Assembly (NCBI GenBank): GCA_030597865.1
Contig: JAUVQZ010000154.1
Coordinates: forward strand, 1-6,833
Direction of reading: 5' to 3'
Length of the DNA stretch: 6,833 bases
DNA from: Pseudomonadota bacterium
GTDB taxonomy: Bacteria; Desulfobacterota; Desulfobulbia; Desulfobulbales; SURF-16
The translations under genes were made by a program, and so were the position numbers. Of the stretch, positions 1 to 5,054 are shown piece after piece. The notes beneath the pieces are model-generated. The model saw nothing but the letters and a program-made list of their open reading frames with translations, did not search any database and had not been told where the DNA came from. Numbering within the stretch: position 1 is the first letter of the stretch; each line of letters starts with the position of its first letter.

Positions 1-565
1 CGGCAATATCCTTAAAGATATGGCCGAGATGATCGACTGCCTTAAGGATATGATTGGAACCATCCACGGGCACCAGGATTTTCCGGGAGTCCACATGGCC
101 ATCCACCATCCAGACCGGCATATCCCAGCATTTCTCCAGAACCGATTTAGTGACACTGCCCATGATAAGGGCATGGAGGCGACCGATACCGCGGCGCCCC
201 ACCAGTAGGGCGTCATAATAGCCAGATTTGGCAAGCTTGACCAGGTCGGCGGCCACCCCCATCCGAGACAACTCCACTGAGGTTGTCACCTGATCCTTGG
301 CAAAGCCGTGCCGAATCAGATGATGGACGGCTCGTTTCAGGTGGGCCTTGGCGGCCACGAACTGCTTTTTAGTGGCGGAGGACATGATACTCTTCCTATC
401 CTCCTCATCAAGCCAGTCACCCCCCACCGGCTGTTGGCCGGTGGGCACAATACAGACGAGATGCATAAAAACGTTCTCTGCCCCCTCAAACATCTGGCCC
501 AGATAATGGACCTCATTGAGAGAACAAAAAGAGCCGTCCACTGCCGCCAATATCTTCTTTTCCAT
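1..565 (-). CDS. Universal stress protein (UspA family), tandem-domain, C-terminus cut by window edge
   Basis: 188 codons are visible with no stop before the left edge. Residues 3-12 (KKILAAVDGS) form the first beta strand and the acidic residue of a Usp domain. Residues 123-137 fit the Usp ATP-binding signature G-x2-G-x9-G-S (G123, G126, G136, S137), followed by the usual closing strand (MPVWMV, 149-154). A second domain starts at once (RKILVPVDGS, 161-170), so this is a two-domain protein, which in this family is usually about 280-300 residues; roughly a third is missing. Such proteins are cytoplasmic, often ATP-binding, and are made under starvation, redox or energy stress; the actual trigger cannot be read here. 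The ATG at 565 is chosen because GGAG lies 6 bases upstream; an in-frame ATG at 589 has a weaker site and would add 8 residues. A promoter candidate lies at 629-658, so it is probably transcribed separately from the helicase. Family assignment is very sure; role is general. Confidence 0.93.
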   Translation of the reverse strand, partial: MEKKILAAVDGSFCSLNEVHYLGQMFEGAENVFMHLVCIVPTGQQPVGGDWLDEEDRKSIMSSATKKQFVAAKAHLKRAVHHLIRHGFAKDQVTTSVELSRMGVAADLVKLAKSGYYDALLVGRRGIGRLHALIMGSVTKSVLEKCWDMPVWMVDGHVDSRKILVPVDGSNHILKAVDHLGHIFKDIA

Positions 566-571
566 GAGAAG

Positions 572-575
572 CTCC
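572..575 (-). promoter_or_regulatory. Ribosome binding site that decides the Usp start
   Basis: GGAG lies 6 bases before the ATG at 565. It favours that start over the in-frame ATG at 589, which is preceded only by GGTGG at 5 bases. Confidence 0.6.
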
Positions 576-628
576 GTCGTTAAACCCATGGCAACCACCG
601 TACAACAATATCCCCTCGCCGATATTTT

Positions 629-658
629 AGTGTAGTGAAAGACAAGGGCCGAGGTCAA
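629..658 (-). promoter_or_regulatory. Candidate sigma-70 promoter for the universal stress protein gene
   Basis: On the minus strand TTGACC (653-658, five of six matches to TTGACA) is followed after 18 bases by TACACT (629-634, four of six matches to TATAAT). Transcription would begin near 622, giving a leader of about 57 bases before the ATG at 565. The -35 box is overlapped by a 7-base-pair inverted repeat (653-659 with 668-674, one G-T pair). It lies in the right place for the Usp gene and no better candidate is seen in 566-776. Prediction by eye only. Confidence 0.5.
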
Positions 659-776
659 CCAGAATTAGTCGACCAAGCAGATGAAAAACCTTCTTTATTT
701 CCGACAGTTACACTCCCCCCTCTTCACCATAATCGTTAAAGACAAGATCTGGGCGCTGCCATGGTCAAGGTCCATC

Positions 777-2237
777 TCAGCCAGCACCTGGGAAGCCTGG
801 CAGGGGGCCTGGTTTTTCCGCCAAACTCTGCCGCCTGATTTCCGCGGAGCGGCAGAGAACCCCAACCTCCCCATCCACATAATCAAAGACCATGGCCTTT
901 TTATCAGGGACCGGACGCAGGATGCGGCCCACCACCTGCAGCAATCTGCCGCTGAATTTTATGGGGGTGGTGAGAAAGAGGCTGGCAAGCCCAGGACAGT
1001 CAAAGCCTTCACCGATGAGCTGTAGCGTGGAGATGAGAATCTGCAATCCACCGTTATGGACCTCCTCCACAATGGCGCTGCGCTCCTCGGAAGATGTACG
1101 GCCGGTGAGGACCTTGGCATGGACATGGCGTTCGGCCAGCATCTCGGCAAGGAGCTGACAATGGGCGACCCGGTCACTGACCACCAGGATCCCGGCCCCG
1201 CCCTTGCGGCTCTGGGCCACGACATCGTCGACAATCTGACTGTTTCTATGCTCATCAGAAGTCAGGGCCTTCATAAGATCCTGATAATTATCGCGAAAAC
1301 GGAAGGTAAAGGAGGTGGCTTGCTGGATAAGCTCTGGCCTGAGCACCGCGCCCACAGCGGCAAGTTCATCCTTATCCACCCGGTGCACCAGGTCGCCCAG
1401 GAAGATATTGATCAGCTTTGACATGCCGTCACGGCGAAAGGCGGTGGCCGACAGACCAAACATGTACGTACAGTCAAAGGCGGTGACCACATCGGTGAAA
1501 AGAGAGGCCGGCACCCGATGACACTCATCCACGCAGAGCTGGCCAAAATGGCCGCCAAGCTCGGCAAGCCTGTTGCGGGCCGTATTGACTATGGCCACGG
1601 ATATGGGGGCAATATCAAAATGCCCATCGCCAATAAGACCTGGCTCAAGGCCAAGAAACTGCTTAATCCTCTCCTGCCACTGGTAGAGGAGCTCCTTATT
1701 ATGGACGATGATCAGGGTGGGCTGGCGCCGCTGGGCAATAATGGCCAGGGCCATGATCGTCTTGCCGGAGCCGGTGCCCGATTCCAGGACGCCGAACTGA
1801 CGCCCCACCACGGCCTCAACCGCCTCCTGCTGGTAAGGACGCAGGCTGGCTGAAAACTCAAAATCCACCCCTGGGCAACTCTGCCTTCTGTCGACAACCT
1901 GGGGATCCACCCCGTCAACCTGGCGGATTAGCCGGATGGCCCCCTTGGCAAAGCCGCGCGGAAAACAAAGACCCTTCTTGGTCTTTGAATAAAAGGTGAG
2001 CTTGGGCTTGAGCCTCTTCCCCACCCAGCGCCCATACTTGACAGCATCCACATACTTGGGGTTATCAATGGTGAGTTCTTTGATGATAGCGGCCACTGCG
2101 GCCTTACCGGCATCCTTAAGAAGACAATCTCGGGAGACAGTGAGTGTGGTCGGCAATTCTGATATTTGAGAGACAGGCACGATTAATACGCCTACGTAAT
2201 GAGCTTGATAAAAACGACAGGGCACACACAAAAACAT
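777..2237 (-). CDS. Superfamily 2 DNA helicase, XPB/SSL2-like (COG1061 type), stand-alone
   Basis: 486 residues with a full set of SF2 motifs: Q136 in LRPYQQEA, Walker A GTGSGKT (154-160), motif Ia around IIVHNKELLYQWQ (176-188), Walker B DECH (237-240), SAT (263-265) followed by FRRDG, motif V GEGFD (409-413) and motif VI QVVGRILRP (434-442) with arginines 438 and 441. The SAT-x2-RRD arrangement and motif VI resemble the XPB/SSL2 group of ATP-dependent duplex DNA translocases and helicases. Residues about 30-105 form a separate N-terminal domain (NPKYVDAVKYGRW and GLCFPRGF) that I recall from related bacterial and phage helicases; in some, such as those of TOTE-type conflict systems, it accompanies primase or nuclease partners, but none is seen here. 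DNA repair or genome defence are both possible; neither is shown. The start is uncertain: the ATG at 2237 has no clear Shine-Dalgarno, and a GTG at 2180 (residue 20) would remove a Cys-rich, poorly conserved-looking leader. No terminator was found after the TGA at 777. Helicase call is sure, pathway unknown. Confidence 0.92.
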   Translation of the reverse strand: MFLCVPCRFYQAHYVGVLIVPVSQISELPTTLTVSRDCLLKDAGKAAVAAIIKELTIDNPKYVDAVKYGRWVGKRLKPKLTFYSKTKKGLCFPRGFAKGAIRLIRQVDGVDPQVVDRRQSCPGVDFEFSASLRPYQQEAVEAVVGRQFGVLESGTGSGKTIMALAIIAQRRQPTLIIVHNKELLYQWQERIKQFLGLEPGLIGDGHFDIAPISVAIVNTARNRLAELGGHFGQLCVDECHRVPASLFTDVVTAFDCTYMFGLSATAFRRDGMSKLINIFLGDLVHRVDKDELAAVGAVLRPELIQQATSFTFRFRDNYQDLMKALTSDEHRNSQIVDDVVAQSRKGGAGILVVSDRVAHCQLLAEMLAERHVHAKVLTGRTSSEERSAIVEEVHNGGLQILISTLQLIGEGFDCPGLASLFLTTPIKFSGRLLQVVGRILRPVPDKKAMVFDYVDGEVGVLCRSAEIRRQSLAEKPGPLPGFPGAG

Positions 2238-2292
2238 CTATCTGCTTATTGGGTCTACCAATTACTGCCTTGAAATAACATATTTTTTCACC

Positions 2293-2321
2293 GTTCTATC
2301 AGAATCCCCCCTCTACGCCAA
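2293..2321 (-). promoter_or_regulatory. Weak promoter candidate for the helicase gene
   Basis: TTGGCG (2316-2321, four of six to TTGACA) and TAGAAC (2293-2298, four of six to TATAAT) are 17 bases apart on the minus strand, which would place transcription start near 2286 and a leader of about 50 bases. Matches are weak and could be chance; it is reported because a separate promoter is expected in this gap. Confidence 0.22.
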
Positions 2322-2403
2322 CTCCCACCACTCTCCTTTCTACCGCGCCGAGCAATTGAAACGACGGGAAATATCCAGTTTGAGATGAACGGATTGCGAA
2401 CAA

Positions 2404-2475
2404 CCCTTCGACAGGCTCAGGGAACTCTCCTCTTTGGACAACCTCGGGCCGCCGCTCCCTGAGCCTGTCGAAGGG
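2404..2475. repeat. Perfect 20-base inverted repeat, REP/BIME-like dispersed element
   Basis: The left arm (2404-2423) starts CCCTTCGACAGGCTCAGG and the right arm (2456-2475) is its exact reverse complement; the spacer is 32 bases (2424-2455). Each arm is itself an imperfect palindrome (CCCT...AGGG). A further short stem, CCGCC-TTTACC-GGCGG (2481-2496), follows. Closely similar 'CCCTTCGACAxGCTCAGGG' units are, to my knowledge, scattered in many bacterial genomes, so a mobile REP-type palindrome is the likeliest reading. In transcripts it could fold into a strong hairpin and stop or stabilise the cheR message, but no U-tract follows on either strand, so it is not a standard terminator. Confidence 0.8.
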
Positions 2476-2554
2476 CAATGCCGCCTTTACCGGCGGAGGG
2501 TGAATGGTGCCGAAGGCCAGCGAAGTGGGCGAAAAGGGACAAAACAATATTCGC

Positions 2555-2588
2555 AGCAAGAAAGATAATACAGGGAGCAGACCTCCCC
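2555..2588 (-). terminator. Possible weak terminator after cheR
   Basis: About 20 bases after the cheR stop the minus strand has GGGAG-GTCTG-CTCCC (2573-2587) with one more G-U pair outside, followed by a broken U-rich stretch (GUAUUAUCUUUCUU). The stem is short and the U-run interrupted, so efficiency is doubtful. Confidence 0.3.
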
Positions 2589-2608
2589 TCAGTAATCCGT
2601 GATGGACC

Positions 2609-3451
2609 TTATATTTTCCTGTAGAGCGCCGGCTGAACATAAGAAAAAAGACCATCGTCACGGCTCACCGTCTCGGAGTGACCGACAAAGAGATAGCCCC
2701 CCGGCTCCAGGACGGCATGGAATTTCCGCACCAGATTATCGCGGGTCTCTTTATCAAAATAGATCATGACATTACGGCAAAAAATGATCTGAAACGGCTT
2801 TTGAAAGGGGAAGGAGTTCATTAGATTAAAGCGGCGGATGACCACCTCTTTTTTCACCTGCTCCTTAACCGCCATCTCCCCCCCCTGCCTGCGAAAATAA
2901 CGCTCCTGAAGAATCTTGGGGGCCTGGGCAGCCTTCTCGGCCGGATAGACACCCTTGCGGCCCGCCGCCAAAACCCGCTCTGAGATATCGGTGGCCAGGA
3001 TGCCCCCGTCCCAATTCTTATAGTCCAGCCCGAAATACTCCTGCATGAGCATGATTAAGGTGTAGGGCTCCTCACAGGTGGAACAGCCGGCACACCAGAT
3101 GCGCAGATCATTTGAGCGCCTTCTTTTGAGCCTGGCAGTGAGATCCGGCAATAGCGTTTTAGTGAAAAAGTCGAAATGGGCCTTTTCCCGATAGAAAAAG
3201 GAGTAGTTGGTGGAGATCCGGTTTATCAGGTTTGAAAAGGCATCTGGAGAAGGGTTATCGATCAGATGCCGATAATAATCACCAAAGGACTTAAAGCCGC
3301 TGTTTTGGAGATCCTTTTGCAGACGCCCCACCACCAGGCTCTTTTTCTGCTCAGAGAGATGGATGCCAAAGCGCTGATAGACAAGATCACGCAGGAGCTG
3401 GAACTCGTCATCACTGATGGTCATGGGCCGACCTAGAATATTGCCACTCAT
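2609..3451 (-). CDS. cheR: CheR-type protein-glutamate O-methyltransferase
   Basis: 280 residues, close to the usual CheR length (E. coli 286). It transfers methyl from S-adenosylmethionine to glutamates of chemoreceptors in the cytoplasm. The helical N-terminal domain (about 12-85) ends in NRISTNYSFFYRE (77-89), the counterpart of the family's TNxTxFFRE. The SAM site follows: WCAGCSTCEEPY (119-130), ATDIS (153-157, D155 probably holding the ribose), FNLMNSFPF (208-216), FCRNVMIYF (224-232) and PGGYLFVGHSET (250-261). Residue 126 is Cys where the family has Gly (GCSTGEEPY); the rest of the signature is intact. There is no C-terminal TPR. The ATG at 3451 is kept because AAGGTGGTGG precedes it; M10 (3424) is a less likely alternative. 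It lies 15 bases after the second hybrid kinase, so it is in its operon. No cheB, cheA or receptor gene is in the window; it may serve receptors elsewhere or a non-motility Che-like pathway. Family is sure, target is inference. Confidence 0.93.
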   Translation of the reverse strand: MSGNILGRPMTISDDEFQLLRDLVYQRFGIHLSEQKKSLVVGRLQKDLQNSGFKSFGDYYRHLIDNPSPDAFSNLINRISTNYSFFYREKAHFDFFTKTLLPDLTARLKRRRSNDLRIWCAGCSTCEEPYTLIMLMQEYFGLDYKNWDGGILATDISERVLAAGRKGVYPAEKAAQAPKILQERYFRRQGGEMAVKEQVKKEVVIRRFNLMNSFPFQKPFQIIFCRNVMIYFDKETRDNLVRKFHAVLEPGGYLFVGHSETVSRDDGLFSYVQPALYRKI

Positions 3452-3458
3452 AAAAAAT

Positions 3459-3468
3459 CCACCACCTT
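3459..3468 (-). promoter_or_regulatory. cheR ribosome binding site overlapping the upstream stop codon
   Basis: AAGGTGGTGG runs to 7 bases before the cheR ATG at 3451 and begins inside the TAA (3467-3469) of the upstream kinase. Ribosomes ending the kinase would sit on this site, so translational coupling is likely. Confidence 0.55.
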
Positions 3469-5044
3469 AATTCCCCGCCACATCAAGCTTAACGGTGAAA
3501 TAGAATGTCGTACCCTTGTCCTTGACACTGTCAAGCCAGATTGTGCCCCCCATCAGGTCAACCAATTTGGCGGCAACGGTCAGGCCGAGACCGGCGCCCT
3601 GGTACTTCCGGGTCATATACTCTTCTCCCTGGGTGAAGGAGTCAAAGATTATCCCCTGCTTCTCCGGGGGAATGGCGCAGCCACTGTCCTGGATCGAGAT
3701 CTGGAGCATGACCGGCCCATCAACAGGGCATTCCTCCAGGGTGACCTCGCAGACAATGCCCCCCTCATCCGTGTATTTGACGGCATTTTCGAGAATATTT
3801 GAGACAATCTGCTGCAGAATGACATGATCGCCATGGAGCTTGGCAGGGATATCATCGGCAATCATGCAGGTCAGAGACAACCCCTTCACCTCTGCCTTGG
3901 GCTGAAACTGGGCACGGATGGTTTTAAAAACTTTCTGGATATTAAAATCCGTGGGATTGAGATCCTTGGTGCTGGTCTCAACACTGGAGAAGTTTAGGAG
4001 CTGGGTGATCAGGACCATCAAACGGTCTGCAGATTTATGAATCAAGGAGAGGTAGTTGTCCTGTTTTTCCGTCAGTTCCGAGGCCTCCAACAGGGCCGTA
4101 AAACCCATGATGCCATTCATGGGGGTCCGCAGCTCATGGCTGATGGTATTCATGAAATCAGACTTTGTCTTGCTGGCCACCTCAGCCGCGGCCTTGGCCT
4201 TGAGCAATTCCTCCTCGTCACGTTTCCTCTGGGTGATATCCTTCATCAGGCCAACGGCATGCCATCTACCCTTGAGGGAGACGGTAGCCAGGGACAATTC
4301 CACCGGAAACTCTTCGCCGTTTTTCCGTAGACCGGCAAGCTCAACGGTGGTGCCCACGGCCTGCCCTGTTCCGGATTTTTGAAAGCGTTGAAAACCTTGC
4401 TGAAACATAGCATGGTAGCGCGGCGGAACAATGAGGTCATGGACATCCTGCCCCAGGGCCTCACCATTATTATAGCCGAATATTCTTGCCGCCGCCTCAT
4501 TCCAAAAGGTGATGTGGCCGTCGCTGTCCATCATGACAATGGCATCGTTGGCCGTGGAGGTGATGGTCCGCAGCTTGTCCTGCTCCTCGCGGCGTTTCAA
4601 AGACTCCTGCTCATGGGCCTCTATCTCGGTATGGAGATCGGTGATAAGGCGTCTTTCCCTGAATATGCGCTTCAGCTTGGCCTTGAGCTCATCGCGTTCA
4701 AAGGGTTTGGCAATAAAATCGGTGGCGCCGGCGGTGATAACATCGCTGAAGCTGTAGATCTTGCTATGGCCGGAGACAACAATGACATCGGAGTGGCTGT
4801 GGTGCTCGCCGATATATTGCAGGAGCTCCATACCATCCATTTCCGGCATCATCATATCGGTGATGACAACGCCATACTCCTGTTGCTGGAGAAACTCAAC
4901 AGCCTCCTTGCCGTTCATGGCCTGGTCGGTCTGCAGACCAAAAGAATCCATATGGCGCTGCATGAACCGCAAAATCCCCGCATCGTCATCGACCAGAAGA
5001 AACCTCTCCGGCCATAAGGATAATTCTTTGTCATCCTGCACCAT
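3467..5044 (-). CDS. Hybrid histidine kinase: receiver - PAS - HisKA - HATPase_c, soluble
   Basis: 525 residues from the ATG at 5044, chosen because GAGG lies 6 bases before it; a GTG at 5056, overlapping the upstream TGA, would add 4. Domains in order: receiver (about 14-128) with acidic DDD (19-21), phospho-acceptor D63 in TDMMMPEMDG, S91 and K113 in KPF; a charged linker helix (about 130-158); PAS (about 159-272) ending in KDITQRK; HisKA with H303 in SHELRTPMNG; HATPase_c with N box N416/N420, G1 box DSGCA (453-457), F box FDSF (467-470) and G2 GAGLGL (483-488). No membrane segment is seen, so it is cytoplasmic. It should autophosphorylate on H303, with D63 receiving or controlling phosphate. 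The G1 box normally reads DxGxG; Ala457 replaces the second Gly, which may weaken ATP binding or shift the balance toward phosphatase activity. There is no C-terminal receiver, so its output partner is elsewhere or is its own or the upstream kinase's receiver. It is translated between the first kinase and cheR. Confidence 0.94.
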   Translation of the reverse strand: MVQDDKELSLWPERFLLVDDDAGILRFMQRHMDSFGLQTDQAMNGKEAVEFLQQQEYGVVITDMMMPEMDGMELLQYIGEHHSHSDVIVVSGHSKIYSFSDVITAGATDFIAKPFERDELKAKLKRIFRERRLITDLHTEIEAHEQESLKRREEQDKLRTITSTANDAIVMMDSDGHITFWNEAAARIFGYNNGEALGQDVHDLIVPPRYHAMFQQGFQRFQKSGTGQAVGTTVELAGLRKNGEEFPVELSLATVSLKGRWHAVGLMKDITQRKRDEEELLKAKAAAEVASKTKSDFMNTISHELRTPMNGIMGFTALLEASELTEKQDNYLSLIHKSADRLMVLITQLLNFSSVETSTKDLNPTDFNIQKVFKTIRAQFQPKAEVKGLSLTCMIADDIPAKLHGDHVILQQIVSNILENAVKYTDEGGIVCEVTLEECPVDGPVMLQISIQDSGCAIPPEKQGIIFDSFTQGEEYMTRKYQGAGLGLTVAAKLVDLMGGTIWLDSVKDKGTTFYFTVKLDVAGN

Positions 5045-5050
5045 TACAGA

Positions 5051-5054
5051 CCTC
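5051..5054 (-). promoter_or_regulatory. Ribosome binding site that decides the start of the second hybrid kinase
   Basis: GAGG lies 6 bases before the ATG at 5044 and within the end of the upstream gene. The competing GTG at 5056 has only GGTGG or GGAG placed too close to it. Confidence 0.5.

Larger units (their letters stand above)
2238..2608. other. 371-base intergenic region between cheR and the helicase gene
   Basis: No ORF here looks like a gene. It holds a weak hairpin just after cheR (2572-2588), a perfect 20-base inverted repeat (2404-2475), a small hairpin of 5 base pairs with a 6-base loop beside it (2481-2496), and a weak promoter candidate facing the helicase (2293-2321). It probably separates two transcription units. 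Confidence 0.7.

Noticed and set aside
20..583. Two plus-strand ORFs (20-208 and 308-583)
   Set aside because: They are antisense to the universal stress protein, whose ATP-binding signature and strand pattern are clear in the minus frame.
695..886. Minus-strand ORF that could suggest a frameshifted extension of the helicase C-terminus
   Set aside because: The helicase already continues about 44 residues past motif VI, and the alternative frame shows nothing that continues the family; no frameshift is needed.
2404..2496. The inverted repeat as a standard intrinsic terminator
   Set aside because: The stem is strong but the 32-base loop is long and no run of U follows on either strand.
2299..2661. 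120-residue minus-strand ORF running from the end of cheR through the intergenic region
   Set aside because: It overlaps the cheR end in another frame, is built from the inverted repeat region, and shows no protein-like motif.
4379..5017. 212-residue plus-strand ORF
   Set aside because: Antisense to the receiver and PAS part of the second kinase; no domain or ribosome binding site recognised.
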